Shown: positions 9,167 through 19,240 of the stretch, in pieces
How the letters are laid out: the number at the start of each line of letters is the position of its first letter
How positions within the stretch are numbered: position 1 is the stretch's first letter
NCBI RefSeq assembly: GCF_001610875.1
Contig: NZ_CP011272.1
Span: 3,887,988-3,951,987, forward strand
Length of the DNA: 64,000 nucleotides
DNA from: Pirellula sp. SH-Sr6A
Lineage (GTDB): Bacteria; Planctomycetota; Planctomycetia; Pirellulales; Pirellulaceae
Direction of reading: 5' to 3'
Notes under the pieces: model-generated
Told to the model about the DNA's origin: nothing
The model's input: only the letters and a program-made list of their open reading frames with translations
Database searches by the model: none
Made by a program: the position numbers and the translations under genes

Positions 9167-11152
9167 ATGATTTCATCGTCCCGTTGCGGCTCTGTGCTGC
9201 GAGTCCCCAGCTCCCTTGCCATGGCCTTGTTTTGCTGCCTGGGAGGTGTTTCTCAAGCCGGTGACGAACAGGTGCTCACGACCGGCCGTCTCCATTTGGG
9301 TAAGCCAGGTCAGTGGGAATGGGACCATTTCGAAGGAGTACCCGTCGATGCGGAGTCCTTAGAAATACGTTTCGCATCGAAGGCCAACGCATCGGAGCAA
9401 ACCCTGAGAGTATGGCAGCGCGATGTCAAACTGTCTTGGACGATCAAGCTCAATGACCGAAAGCTTGGGACACTCGAGTCCTTCGAAGGTGCCATGGAAA
9501 GCCTGTGCGCGGTCCCTCCCGGCTTGCTTCGCGAAGGAGAGAATGTTTTGAGAATCGAGGCCCCCACCGCGCTCGACGATATCGAGGTGGGGCCGATTGC
9601 CATCGTTCCTACTTCGAGGAACGAGCTGCTGAAGGAAACACGGATCGAAGTTTCGGTTGTCGACAGGGAGACAGGAAGCGAGATCCCTTCTCGCCTTACC
9701 TTAACCAAACCCGACGGAACATTGCAGCCGTTGCTAGCGGAGCCCGCGCGCGATGTGGCCACGCGCGTGGGTGTCGTCTACGCGCGCGAAGGCAAGGCCT
9801 CGTTGTCGCTACCACAAGGAGAATACGTCCTCACGGCAGGACGTGGTTTCGAGTGGGGAACGGACACGACTCGCATTTCGCTGAGTCCAGGAGAATCGAA
9901 ACGCATAGTACTCTCTCTGCGTCGCGAAGTTTCCACCGAGGGCTGGATCGCTACAGACAGCCACATTCATACACTGACTCACAGCGGTCATGGTGACGCT
10001 CGACTTGATGAACGGATGATCACCATTGCAGGTGAAGGGATCGAGCTGGCTATTGCGACCGATCACAACCACCATGTCGATTATGGGCCGGTGCAGAAGA
10101 GTATGGATTTACAAGACCGATTCACATCGGTGATCGGCAATGAAGTCACAACCAAGCGGGGGCATTTCAACGCGTTTCCAATCCAACCCGGTGCACCGGT
10201 CGTCGATCATAAATTGGAAGATTGGTCGAAGCTATTGCCTGCGATCCGATCGACGCCTGGCGTGGAGGTTATCACTCTCAATCACCCGCGGGATCTCCAC
10301 AGCGGCTTTATCCCATTAGAAGGAACACACTTCCATCCAAAGACGGGACAGCACGACGATGCCAAGGCGTTAAAAAGTGTCGATGCCATCGAAGTGGTGA
10401 CATCTGCCGCCTTGCAGTCGGATATCCATCAGCTGATTCGCGATTGGTTCGCATTGCTCAATCGCGGGCATCGGATCGCTGCGATCGGCTCCAGCGACAC
10501 CCATGACGTCAGTCGTTTCATCCTGGGACAAGGTCGCACCTATGTTGCAGCAAAAGACTCCGACCCGGCTCATCTCGATCTGGAAGAGGTTTGGCAAAGT
10601 TATCAGAAAGGACGACTGTTGGTGAGTATGGGCCTGCTGGCTCAATTCCGAATCAACAATCGATTTGCGGTAGGCGATTTAGCGACCGAGCTTGGCAGCC
10701 ATCTGGACGTCGAGGCCCTCGTTTCGGGACCGTCTTGGGCAAAGGCTGATCACGTGGCCCTCTACGCCAATGGCATACTTCTGCGCGAGGTGGACATTGA
10801 CGATCAGGGTAAGGCGGGAGAGAAAGCGAAAATCCGCTGGCGCATACCGAGGCCTGCTCACGATGTGCATGTGGTGGTGATTGCGACCGGTCCAGGTGTG
10901 GCATCCGCGCATTGGGCACTACCGAGACCCTGGCAACCGACCAGTAAAACAATCGCATCGCGCGTGATCGGATTGACCAACCCGATCTGGGTGGATGGTG
11001 ACGGAGACGGTGAATTTCAATCAGCCTACGCGTACGCGTCGCGGCTGCTAGAAAAGCATGGTGAGGACCGAGCGGCATTAGCGAAGGATTTGGATCGCTT
11101 CGATGGCAGCGTCACGACGCAAGTCGAGTCGCTGCAATCGACCGGGCGATAA
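9167..11152 (+). CDS. Exported CehA/McbA-like metallohydrolase (PHP domain)
   Basis: About 661 residues. A hydrophobic leader ends at a likely signal peptidase site (VSQAG|D near residue 28), so the protein is exported. A beta-sandwich-like N-terminal part and a carboxypeptidase-regulatory-like segment precede a PHP-type metal-dependent hydrolase domain containing TDSHIHTLTHSGHGD (HxH) and ATDHNHHVDY, the metal ligands. The name follows the carbaryl hydrolase CehA group; planctomycete members have unknown substrates. ATG 9167 is chosen because it gives a clean signal peptide; the frame is open 39 codons further upstream into the DinB-like gene. Confidence 0.8.
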   Translation: MISSSRCGSVLRVPSSLAMALFCCLGGVSQAGDEQVLTTGRLHLGKPGQWEWDHFEGVPVDAESLEIRFASKANASEQTLRVWQRDVKLSWTIKLNDRKLGTLESFEGAMESLCAVPPGLLREGENVLRIEAPTALDDIEVGPIAIVPTSRNELLKETRIEVSVVDRETGSEIPSRLTLTKPDGTLQPLLAEPARDVATRVGVVYAREGKASLSLPQGEYVLTAGRGFEWGTDTTRISLSPGESKRIVLSLRREVSTEGWIATDSHIHTLTHSGHGDARLDERMITIAGEGIELAIATDHNHHVDYGPVQKSMDLQDRFTSVIGNEVTTKRGHFNAFPIQPGAPVVDHKLEDWSKLLPAIRSTPGVEVITLNHPRDLHSGFIPLEGTHFHPKTGQHDDAKALKSVDAIEVVTSAALQSDIHQLIRDWFALLNRGHRIAAIGSSDTHDVSRFILGQGRTYVAAKDSDPAHLDLEEVWQSYQKGRLLVSMGLLAQFRINNRFAVGDLATELGSHLDVEALVSGPSWAKADHVALYANGILLREVDIDDQGKAGEKAKIRWRIPRPAHDVHVVVIATGPGVASAHWALPRPWQPTSKTIASRVIGLTNPIWVDGDGDGEFQSAYAYASRLLEKHGEDRAALAKDLDRFDGSVTTQVESLQSTGR

Positions 11153-11249
11153 GCCTCGCGTTAAACCATTGCAGCAACTCTCGTGTCCAAACCGTTCCTG
11201 TCATGCAGTTGGGTTCCGGCAACCGAAACCATCTGTGGAAACCGGTGGA

Positions 11250-12593
11250 CTAGGACCAAGTCGGCTCCCAGCCTTTGCGGTAGGTCTTGCTCAGGTAGTC
11301 GTTGGCCGAAGCGACATTGGTGATCCGCAAATTTTCGGCATCCCAATCCAGGCCTTGGTCGGGGAAGCGAATGCCGATCGTTCCGAGCAATACGGCTTCG
11401 GTCAGGGGACCAGCGTAGTCAAAGTGCGAGGTCGTAGCCCCATTCCCCAGGCAAGCGTCGGCCCATTGGGTGTAGTGATCAACGTTCGGAAGCGTTTCCA
11501 GCTTTTCAGCAGAAAACCGTTCCTTCGGGTAGACGCTCGGCATAGCGACGTGAGGAATGACCAGCGAACCTTTTTCGCCAATCAGTACCGAGCCAGCTTT
11601 CGGGAGCGCGACGTCCGAAGGGATATCCTGGATGCGATCTCGCGGTGGCTCGACACCTGCAGCGTCGTACCAAGTCACAGGCAGGCGTCCAGCGGTGGTG
11701 TATTCGGTTCCCGGAAATAGATATTGGACCGTGCATCGGTCTGTCCAACTCTCTTTCTTGAGAGCAGGCGCAGCAACTTGCAATGAGACAGGAGAAGTCA
11801 ACTTCAAGGCCTTGAAGACGGGGTCGAGAATATGGCAACCGAAGTCCCCCAGTTGCCCTGTCCCAAAGGCTTGCCAACCCCGCCAATTGAAGGGGTGATA
11901 GAGATTCGCTTTGTAGGCCGTCTCGGGTGCAACACCTTGCCAAAGATCCCATCGAATATGCGAGGGGACGGGATCTGCTCCTGCAGGGGTGTCGATATGT
12001 CGCGGCCAAGTCGGATTGTTCGACTGCCAGGAGTGAACCTCCTTTACCTTTCCGATCAAACCGGAGTGAACCCAATGAACGGCGGTGCGATATGCGGAGT
12101 GGGATTGAATCTGATTGCACATTTGCGTGACGACACCCGCCTTTTTGGCTGCGAGTCTCATCTGGCGAGCTTCGAACACTGTGTGCGTGAGAGGTTTTTG
12201 GCAGAAGATATGTTTCCCTAGCTGCATCGCTGCCAGCGAGATAGGAGCGTGCATGAAGTCGGGGGTGGATACGAGGACTCCCTGAACATCCTTGGACGTA
12301 TCCAGCAATTTGCGCCAGTCGTCAAAGGTGGCGGCATGAGGATATTTCTCCGCAGCTCGTCCGAGATGCTCTTTGGAACTATCGATGTCGCAGAGGGCGG
12401 CGACATCCACCGAAGGGCTGGCGGCCACCCCGAGCAGATCGCTCCATCCTTTGCCCCCGGTTCCGATGCTCGCGATTCGGAGCCGACTATTGGCTCCCAG
12501 GACGCGGCGATAATGTTGGGGAGCGAGGCCTGCCAAGGCTCCGGCGGTGACGGCGGACTGCAGAACGCGACGGCGAGAAAGCTGGAATGCCAT
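11250..12593 (-). CDS. Tat-exported Gfo/Idh/MocA-family oxidoreductase
   Basis: A 447-residue NAD(P)-dependent oxidoreductase. The N-terminus carries a twin-arginine signal (SRRRVLQSA) and a hydrophobic stretch, so it is exported folded. The Rossmann core has IGTGGKG and ALCDID. The catalytic EKP motif appears as CQKPL, a Gln-for-Glu variant often seen in planctomycete members. The family acts on sugars and cyclitols; the substrate here cannot be read. It converges with the PHP-domain gene and diverges from floA. Confidence 0.88.
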   Translation of the reverse strand: MAFQLSRRRVLQSAVTAGALAGLAPQHYRRVLGANSRLRIASIGTGGKGWSDLLGVAASPSVDVAALCDIDSSKEHLGRAAEKYPHAATFDDWRKLLDTSKDVQGVLVSTPDFMHAPISLAAMQLGKHIFCQKPLTHTVFEARQMRLAAKKAGVVTQMCNQIQSHSAYRTAVHWVHSGLIGKVKEVHSWQSNNPTWPRHIDTPAGADPVPSHIRWDLWQGVAPETAYKANLYHPFNWRGWQAFGTGQLGDFGCHILDPVFKALKLTSPVSLQVAAPALKKESWTDRCTVQYLFPGTEYTTAGRLPVTWYDAAGVEPPRDRIQDIPSDVALPKAGSVLIGEKGSLVIPHVAMPSVYPKERFSAEKLETLPNVDHYTQWADACLGNGATTSHFDYAGPLTEAVLLGTIGIRFPDQGLDWDAENLRITNVASANDYLSKTYRKGWEPTWS

Positions 12594-12719
12594 AGAGACG
12601 CGACGCTCCTATGCGGTGGGTGGGTGAACGGATCGGTGAGTGGGCGGTGGGGAAGACACCATTGTAACCCCCAATAAATCCGAGCTGGTCGCGAAACGCG
12701 GCGGAGGGGCTGAATTCCG

Positions 12720-12728
12720 TGCTATACT
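12720..12728 (+). promoter_or_regulatory. Candidate extended -10 promoter element for floA
   Basis: TGCTATACT matches an extended -10 box (TGn then TATAAT, five of six). No convincing -35 box lies 17 bases upstream, as expected for extended -10 promoters. It would give a leader of about 140 bases before floA. It lies in the 284-base gap between the divergent oxidoreductase and floA. Pattern match only. Confidence 0.3.
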
Positions 12729-12877
12729 GAACACGCCTCGGTTATCAAAATAGTGGGATGGTGTCGATTTTAGCGGTGGAATGGACTTGAAAGGTCGATT
12801 CACATCGCGAGGCAATCGCCCCTTTCCTGCTCTCACGATTCGCTTGCACTCACGATTTACTTACAGTGGACTGCTTC

Positions 12878-13861
12878 ATGGATTTCCTGTTCCTCGCGCA
12901 AAACATCCAGTTGGACTTTCGAAGCATCCTCATGATTGGGCTTGCGATCGGCGCGGTCGTCATCGGCTTGATCGCGTTGGTCATCTTCTGGAATTTCGGA
13001 AGTTTGTGGCTACAGGCCAAGACCAGCGGCGCGGACGTTTCCATGATGAGTTTGATCGGAATGTACTTAAGGCAGGTTCGCCCGCACGTCATTGTCAACG
13101 CCATCATCATGGCGTCTCAGGCTGGGCTCGACACCAATCGACGCACCGGAATCACCACGCAGGACCTTGAAGCACATTACTTGGCCGAAGGGAATGTGAT
13201 GAACGTGATAAACGCTATCATCGCTGCCCAGCGCGCAGGAATCGATCTCGATTTCGAACGAGCCGCCGCAATCGATCTTGCGGGACGCGATGTGTTAGAT
13301 GCCGTGAAAACTTCGGTGCACCCCCGTGTGATCGACTGCCCTGATCCGAGGCATAGCGGCAACGGATTCCTTTCTGCGATTGCAAAAAATGGGATCGAAC
13401 TGAAGGTAAAGGCTCGCGTGACCGTGCGAACCAACTTGGCCCAGCTCATCGGTGGTGCGACCGAGGAGACGGTCATTGCACGGGTGGGCGAGAGCATCAT
13501 CAGTTCGATTGGATCGTCTGAGAATCATTTGGTGGTGTTGGAAAACCCAAACCTGATCACCCGCACGGTGCTCAAGCGAGGGCTGGATAACCAAACGGCT
13601 TTCACTATCGTTTCGATCGATATCGCCCACATCGAAGTAGGACAGAACATCGGGGCCAGGCTCCGAGCCGATCAAGCTGAGGCGGATGTTCGCATGGCTC
13701 GAGCGCAGGCGGAACAACGCCGTGCCGAGGCAATTGCGCAAGAGCAGGTCATGAAGGCTAAAGTCGCCGAGAACCGTTCCAATCTCGTGCTGGCGGAAGC
13801 GGAAGTCCCCCAGGCGATGGCAAAAGCGTTTATCGCTGGCCACTTCCAATCTGCAACCTAA
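12878..13861 (+). CDS. floA: Flotillin-like membrane scaffold protein FloA
   Basis: A 327-residue protein of the FloA (YqfA) family, which marks functional membrane microdomains. An N-terminal hairpin-type membrane segment (about 14-40) is followed by an SPFH-like core and an Ala/Glu-rich helical tail ([20 protein letters not shown]). Family blocks [28 protein letters not shown] and [17 protein letters not shown] are present. ATG 12878 fits the family N-terminus; a GTG four codons earlier (12866) is also open. The asparagine synthase gene starts 45 bases after its stop. Confidence 0.93.
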   Translation: MDFLFLAQNIQLDFRSILMIGLAIGAVVIGLIALVIFWNFGSLWLQAKTSGADVSMMSLIGMYLRQVRPHVIVNAIIMASQAGLDTNRRTGITTQDLEAHYLAEGNVMNVINAIIAAQRAGIDLDFERAAAIDLAGRDVLDAVKTSVHPRVIDCPDPRHSGNGFLSAIAKNGIELKVKARVTVRTNLAQLIGGATEETVIARVGESIISSIGSSENHLVVLENPNLITRTVLKRGLDNQTAFTIVSIDIAHIEVGQNIGARLRADQAEADVRMARAQAEQRRAEAIAQEQVMKAKVAENRSNLVLAEAEVPQAMAKAFIAGHFQSAT

Positions 13862-13906
13862 CGCGTTCGTCGTCGATTCAAAGCGTCAATCCTCGGGGTT
13901 TAATCC

Positions 13907-15829
13907 ATGTGTGGCATCGCAGGAGGCGTCTGGCCATTCGGATCCGTGGGGATCGAGCCCGATATCCTTCAACGCATGACCCAGGCATTAGTCCATCGCG
14001 GGCCCGATGATGAGGGCGCGTGGATTTCGCCGGCGGAATCCGTTCGGCTCCACGCCGACTCCCGAGACCGTTGCGGAGTCGCTCTCGGATTTCGGCGACT
14101 CTCGATCATCGATCTCTCCACCGGCCATCAACCCCTCGGTAACGAAGATGGCTCGGTGCAGATTGTCTTCAATGGAGAGATCTACAACTATCGCGAATTG
14201 CGCCATCGACTCGAAGGCTCCGGGCATCGCTTTGAGACCCACTCCGACACCGAGACGATCGTCCATCTCTACGAAGATCTCGGGCTGGAATGTTTCCATC
14301 ATCTGAACGGAATGTTCGCTCTCGCCATTTGGGACGCGAGGGAGAATCGGTTAGTGCTCGCGCGCGATCGGATGGGTAAGAAACCGCTCTATTACACCCT
14401 CCAAGATGGTACTCTTTACTTCGCCAGCGAGTTGAAGAGTTTACTGCAGGTCCCCGCGATCCGGCCCGAGATCGACCCTGGGAGCATCGACCTCTACCTG
14501 ACGTATCAGTACATTCCTCACCCTCACACCATATACAAGGGGATTCGCAAGCTCGAGCCTGGACATTGCGCCGTGTTCCAATCGGGTGAGCTAACCGTCC
14601 AGAAGTATTGGTCGGTAGATTGGTCCTTCGAGCGTCCACTCCCTCTGAAGGAAGCGAAGGAGCAACTTCGTGAGCTTCTCACCGATGCCATCCGACTGCG
14701 TCTTCGTAGCGACGTGCCCCTCGGAGCCTTTTTATCAGGCGGGATCGATTCTTCGCTTGTCGTCGCGCTTGCTCAGAGAGAGCTCCAGCAGCCGATCCAA
14801 ACATTCTCCATCGGGTTCTCGGAGGCGGATTTCGACGAAACCGGATTTGCCCAGCAAGTGGCCGACCATGTGGGGACCCAGCATCAACGGTTTGAAGTAA
14901 CACCCGATGCGCTCGATATTATCGACAAGCTGAGTTACCAATACGACGAGCCCTTTAGCGATTCTTCCGCCGTGCCAACGTGGTATCTTTCGGAGCTTAC
15001 CAGGCGTCACGTGACCGTCGCGCTCAGCGGTGATGGTGGTGATGAACTGTTCGGTGGTTACGAGCGCTATCGAGCCCTCGTGCTCAGCCATCGATTGCAG
15101 CATTGGTTCCCAGTTCAGTGGCTTCAAAAGACAGGGATCCTGCAGCGCTTGCCCGATTCGTCGGCTCGTCGATCCCTGCTGCGGCGAGTGCGGCGGTTCT
15201 GTGAGGCGCTCGGCCAAGGGCCGGTCGAGAGGTACATGAACTGGATTCAGATATTCGGAGAAGCTCAGAGGCTCGATCTGTTTCGCGATGATTTCGTCAC
15301 CGAGTTGCCCGATCGCGATCCCGTCGACTTTTTGAGGAGAGCTTGGGAAGCGTCTGGCAAACGAGATCTGGTGAGCTGTGCGACGGCCGCTGATCTTCAA
15401 ACCTACATGCCGTGCGATTTGATGACCAAGGTGGATATCGCCTCGATGGCCCATTCCCTGGAAGCAAGGCAACCGCTCCTGGATTACCGATTGGTCGAGT
15501 GGGCTGCGTCGCTCCCGAGTTCATTGAAGCTGCGGGGAAGCGTCGGTAAATACCTGCTCCGCGAAACCTTTGCTGACCTGCTGCCGGCTGCCATCTGGAA
15601 TCGACCGAAAATGGGCTTTGGTGTACCAATCGCCAGGTGGTTCCGAACCTCTCTTCGCGATCGCACCTACGATGCCCTGCTTTCATCGGAAACAAAGTGC
15701 CACCGTTACTTTCGCAAAGAAGCGATCCAGTCTCTGGTCGATGCGCACATGTCAGGTCGGGAGAATCAAGCCTATCGGCTGTGGAATCTTCTCATGTTCG
15801 AGTTATGGCTTCGACGCTGGAATCCCTAG
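13907..15829 (+). CDS. asnB: Asparagine synthase (glutamine-hydrolysing)
   Basis: A 640-residue two-domain enzyme that makes asparagine from aspartate, ATP and glutamine. The protein starts MCGIAG, so Cys2 becomes the N-terminal nucleophile of the glutaminase domain (about 1-220, with VHRGPDDEG). The synthetase domain has the PP-loop SGGIDSS at 277-283 and later VALSGDGGDELFGGY. Similar AsnB paralogs occur in exopolysaccharide clusters, but none is visible nearby. Its 3' end overlaps the convergent phosphodiester glycosidase gene by 27 bases. Confidence 0.93.
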   Translation: MCGIAGGVWPFGSVGIEPDILQRMTQALVHRGPDDEGAWISPAESVRLHADSRDRCGVALGFRRLSIIDLSTGHQPLGNEDGSVQIVFNGEIYNYRELRHRLEGSGHRFETHSDTETIVHLYEDLGLECFHHLNGMFALAIWDARENRLVLARDRMGKKPLYYTLQDGTLYFASELKSLLQVPAIRPEIDPGSIDLYLTYQYIPHPHTIYKGIRKLEPGHCAVFQSGELTVQKYWSVDWSFERPLPLKEAKEQLRELLTDAIRLRLRSDVPLGAFLSGGIDSSLVVALAQRELQQPIQTFSIGFSEADFDETGFAQQVADHVGTQHQRFEVTPDALDIIDKLSYQYDEPFSDSSAVPTWYLSELTRRHVTVALSGDGGDELFGGYERYRALVLSHRLQHWFPVQWLQKTGILQRLPDSSARRSLLRRVRRFCEALGQGPVERYMNWIQIFGEAQRLDLFRDDFVTELPDRDPVDFLRRAWEASGKRDLVSCATAADLQTYMPCDLMTKVDIASMAHSLEARQPLLDYRLVEWAASLPSSLKLRGSVGKYLLRETFADLLPAAIWNRPKMGFGVPIARWFRTSLRDRTYDALLSSETKCHRYFRKEAIQSLVDAHMSGRENQAYRLWNLLMFELWLRRWNP

Positions 15830-16768
15830 CATGACAGGGACAGGTCGAGGGGTACGTCCTGACGGGCGATTGGCGGTTCGCAATTGCCCCTCCTCGTCGG
15901 TCATCAGGAGAATCGAACTACCGCCGCCGTCCAAGTTGATCGCGTCGTCGCAACCGGATTCGAGCATCAACTCCGCCAATTCCTCTTCGCTAACCCCTTC
16001 ACTTACCGTAGGTTGTCGGCCATCGACAATCAGCCAGACCATTCGCATTCCCGCGTGGGATATACCCAACGCCGTTCTTGGGTGCAGCACACTGCTTGGC
16101 TCTACCAGCTTCTTGCCGTGTTGAAGGATCCCGCGAAAGCCAGAAATTGCCCATCGAACTTCGGTGCGACTGATTGTTTCTTTTGCAGCAGATTCATCGA
16201 GTCGGATCCGACCGGAACCTTCTTGCCATACCGACCAGTATCCCTGTTCCGGAGGACTTACCAATCGGATGCCGGTGGAGGTCCAACCTTTGACATCTGC
16301 ATGGCCACCGACGACATATCCAGGTGGTTTGCCGGTCGCCGGGTCCGGGAGCATGACCCAAGCATTGGTGTTGATTGCCGCCAAGAACCCAGCATCGCGG
16401 GCATGGCGATCTGGGGCTCTCAATGCGACTTCGGCAGGGCCTTCCCCATCGGGATCGGGAGGAACGCTAACGCCCAGCGGAATCGATGGATTGGTAGAAA
16501 GGTCCAATACCAGTCGATGGATGCGAAGAGGGCGAGGCGAAGATCTCTCTTCGAAAGAATACACAGCACCACTGGGTAATCGCCAAGTGGGCTGATCGCC
16601 TCGGACAAGGCCAGCGATCGACACGGTGTGAAAGGCCGCCCAGAAAACGGCTGCACGGAACACGGCTGCGCGGAACATCATTCGAAGGCAATCTGCACGC
16701 AAACGGGACCGGCCCACATCGGCTTTGATCTGTTCCACGTCCGTGGTTAGCATGCAGGGCATCGCCAT
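15803..16768 (-). CDS. Exported phosphodiester glycosidase family protein (NAGPA domain)
   Basis: Up to 321 residues. The C-terminal half matches the NAGPA-type phosphodiester glycosidase domain: HPRTALGI, then VDGRQPTVSEGVSEEELAELM, then DDAINLDGGGSS, the conserved DGGGSS active-site segment. In animals the fold uncovers N-acetylglucosamine phosphodiesters; bacterial members likely trim surface glycans. ATG 16768 overlaps the upstream stop (TAATG) and lies five bases after GGAAAG, indicating translational coupling. An alternative start at 16681 or 16678 would put a signal peptide directly at the N-terminus. Last gene of a five-gene operon. Confidence 0.82.
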   Translation of the reverse strand: MAMPCMLTTDVEQIKADVGRSRLRADCLRMMFRAAVFRAAVFWAAFHTVSIAGLVRGDQPTWRLPSGAVYSFEERSSPRPLRIHRLVLDLSTNPSIPLGVSVPPDPDGEGPAEVALRAPDRHARDAGFLAAINTNAWVMLPDPATGKPPGYVVGGHADVKGWTSTGIRLVSPPEQGYWSVWQEGSGRIRLDESAAKETISRTEVRWAISGFRGILQHGKKLVEPSSVLHPRTALGISHAGMRMVWLIVDGRQPTVSEGVSEEELAELMLESGCDDAINLDGGGSSILLMTDEEGQLRTANRPSGRTPRPVPVMLGIPASKP

Positions 16769-19224
16769 TATTTCTTTCCGAACGCTTGCTGGAACAACTC
16801 CAATTGAGCGGTTGAAGCGGCCGCATCCGATTCAAGCTGTGTGGCTTGATCCTTCAGCTTGCCGAGCGCTTCTTGTTTGGCGGTCATATCCGTGACGACA
16901 GCCATCTTTTTGGCTTGCTCTTCGGCCATTCGCTTTTGGAGATCTGCGAGCTGCGCTTCCAGTTTGCCAATCTCCGCCGCCAGGGCATCCGCCTGAGTTT
17001 TCGTTTCAGTGATTGACGACTCGGCTGTCGGGATTTGCTGTTGGATTGCAGCGAGGGACTGCTCGATCGTGGTCTTCTTGCTCGCTAGTTCGGTGGGGCG
17101 ATTGGCGAAGGCCTGAAGGTCGCTCTGGAGTTCGGCAACGCGGGCTTGCAGCGCGGCGACTTGGGCATTGATCGAATCGACCTGGGCTTTGGCTGCTGCG
17201 GCAGCATCGTTTGCTGCTTTCAATGCGGCTGTCGTGGATTCCACCCGTGGAGCAAGCCCATTGCGCATTTCGGTAAGTTGGATTACCGCGGCCGCCGTTT
17301 CATTCCATTCCTTCGTGATTGCCTCAAACTTAGGTTGGAGTTCAGCCATCTCCTGTTCGCGTGCAGCGAGCGGCCCTGCGAGGGGAGCAACTTCTTCCTG
17401 GATCTGGGTTAGAGCCGCTACGTGGATCGCAATCTGCATTTGAGTCGATTGGATCTTTGCATCGAGGGATGCGACGTCTGCCCCCGGCTCAGTTTTTTGT
17501 TTCACGAGAAGAGCAGCTTCCTCGTCCAGTTTCTTTTTATTCTCCCCGGCGACTTCGAGAAGCTTCTGTTTCGGAGCAACTTGCCCACGCAGCCCTTGCA
17601 GCTCTTCGTTCTTGGTTTTGAACATTCCCGACAACGCATCGAAGTTGGGTTTGAGTTGCGTTTGTTTTTCCGTGGAAGCCTTGAGCTGTTCGTCGGTCTT
17701 CGTCAGATCGGTTTGCAGCTGGGTGAGCTGCTGCTGGATAGCGGTGATTTGCGAACTTTTCGCAGCATAGTCGTTGCTGAGCTCCGTTTGCTTGGTCAAG
17801 GATTGTTGCAACTCGGACTGGGCTGCAGCGAGCAAGGTTTCCAGTGGTTGTGGATTAGCAGGGATACTCTTTTCATCCTTAGGATTTGCTCGCTGCCAAA
17901 GTCGGACATTACCGGCCCAGTCCCCTGCGGCGACTTGTTTGCCATCCACGGTTATGGCCACTTCGTGTCCTGCTTCGACCAACGGGGGCATTTCTCCGGC
18001 AGCGTTCCCTCCGATATCCCAAACTTTGACTTTGTTGTCACGGCCGGTGGAGACCATGGTTCCGTCGTTGCAGACATCGACGGCGAGGGCCCCACCCCCG
18101 TGAGCGTCCCACGACTTGATGACCTTTCCTTCGTTCATCTCCCACATCTTGAGAGTCCCGTCCATGGAGGCGCTGATGAGGGCAGCCGAATCCGGTCGCC
18201 AAGCGAGAGATCGAATCTCCCCTTTGTGTCCCTGGAGGTCCAAATACAGTCTCCCTGTGTCCGCTTCCCAAACCACCAATCCAGCGCTTCGGTCGGCGGA
18301 GGCGAGGAGCAATCCATCGGGGCTAAATCGAACCGTATAAATCCAATCGGTGTGCTTTTTCTGTTCGTATTTCAGTTCACCGGTGAGGGTGTCGTAGACG
18401 CGGATAAGTTTTTGCGGGCCGCCCAGCGCAATCAACTGGTTGTTGTCGTTGATATCTGCGGACATGACGATGTCCAACTCGTCGCCGACCCGCGCGATAC
18501 GATTCCCGGTTTCAATTTCATAAAGGGCTGCATAACCGGAATGGCTGTGCTTTCCTCCCCCGATGAGGATTAGTTTTCCGTCGCGTGAGAAGGTGATCGA
18601 CTGAGGTTCCCCTTCTGGAAATGGAAGGATGCCAAGCAGTTTGCCCGTTTCACTGTGATACAACGAGACTTGCATCTGCCCCCCTACCGCCACGAGCGGG
18701 GACCAAGGGCTGGCAGCCACGGCAGACGTGGTGGCCGCTCGATTGGTTGCGAAGGGAGTTTGCCTCAGCATGGTGGTCGGCATCGGAGGCGCCCCTTCGG
18801 GGCGTCCGATCTTGACCGAGAGAGCCATCGCACTGGCCTTCGGCTTCTTGATTTCCGAACCGCTGTTCTCGGGCATCCCCTGCTCGATCCACGTCTTCAA
18901 GAGATCGACCTTCGCTTGGGCGATCATGTCTTGATTGGGAGGCATATAGGGTTGCTCTTTGTGCGCGGTGAGTGCGTACAAACGAGATGAATCCAAGTCT
19001 CCCTCGACGACCACCTCGCCCCCGCTTCCTCCGGCCATCAGGCCTTGGTAGGAATCGAGCGCCAAACCGCTCTTCTTGTCGTTCGCATTGTGGCAGGACG
19101 TGCAATGCTCGCGCAATATCGGCTTGACATGATCGTCGTACGTAATCTTCGTCGGCTCTTGTGCCCAGGCACGGGTGCAGCCGATTGCAATGAACGTTGT
19201 GACGAAAAACAGACGCTTCTTCAT
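16768..19224 (-). CDS. Exported cytochrome-like / WD40-repeat / coiled-coil protein
   Basis: An 818-residue planctomycete mosaic. A signal peptide (MKKRLFFVTTFIAIG...AWAQ) precedes a planctomycete cytochrome c-like domain with one CxxCH (Cys41, Cys44, His45) and a later MPPNQD candidate methionine ligand. Next come WD40-like repeats (about 170-450; for example HTDWIYTVRFSPDGLLLASAD and HKGEIRSLAWRPDSAALISAS). The rest (about 470-810) is predicted long coiled coil rich in Gln, Ala and Lys, reading like a stalk or multimerisation domain. Start 19224 gives the signal peptide; the frame extends 34 codons upstream. It begins 16 bases after the DUF1549 gene's stop. Possibly a heme-bearing surface scaffold. 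Confidence 0.85.
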   Translation of the reverse strand: MKKRLFFVTTFIAIGCTRAWAQEPTKITYDDHVKPILREHCTSCHNANDKKSGLALDSYQGLMAGGSGGEVVVEGDLDSSRLYALTAHKEQPYMPPNQDMIAQAKVDLLKTWIEQGMPENSGSEIKKPKASAMALSVKIGRPEGAPPMPTTMLRQTPFATNRAATTSAVAASPWSPLVAVGGQMQVSLYHSETGKLLGILPFPEGEPQSITFSRDGKLILIGGGKHSHSGYAALYEIETGNRIARVGDELDIVMSADINDNNQLIALGGPQKLIRVYDTLTGELKYEQKKHTDWIYTVRFSPDGLLLASADRSAGLVVWEADTGRLYLDLQGHKGEIRSLAWRPDSAALISASMDGTLKMWEMNEGKVIKSWDAHGGGALAVDVCNDGTMVSTGRDNKVKVWDIGGNAAGEMPPLVEAGHEVAITVDGKQVAAGDWAGNVRLWQRANPKDEKSIPANPQPLETLLAAAQSELQQSLTKQTELSNDYAAKSSQITAIQQQLTQLQTDLTKTDEQLKASTEKQTQLKPNFDALSGMFKTKNEELQGLRGQVAPKQKLLEVAGENKKKLDEEAALLVKQKTEPGADVASLDAKIQSTQMQIAIHVAALTQIQEEVAPLAGPLAAREQEMAELQPKFEAITKEWNETAAAVIQLTEMRNGLAPRVESTTAALKAANDAAAAAKAQVDSINAQVAALQARVAELQSDLQAFANRPTELASKKTTIEQSLAAIQQQIPTAESSITETKTQADALAAEIGKLEAQLADLQKRMAEEQAKKMAVVTDMTAKQEALGKLKDQATQLESDAAASTAQLELFQQAFGKK

Positions 19225-19240
19225 AGTGCTGTACATCAAA

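Noticed and set aside
17422-18573. 383-codon plus-strand frame opposite the WD40/coiled-coil gene
   Set aside because: Antisense to clear WD40 repeats; no recognisable domain or start signal.
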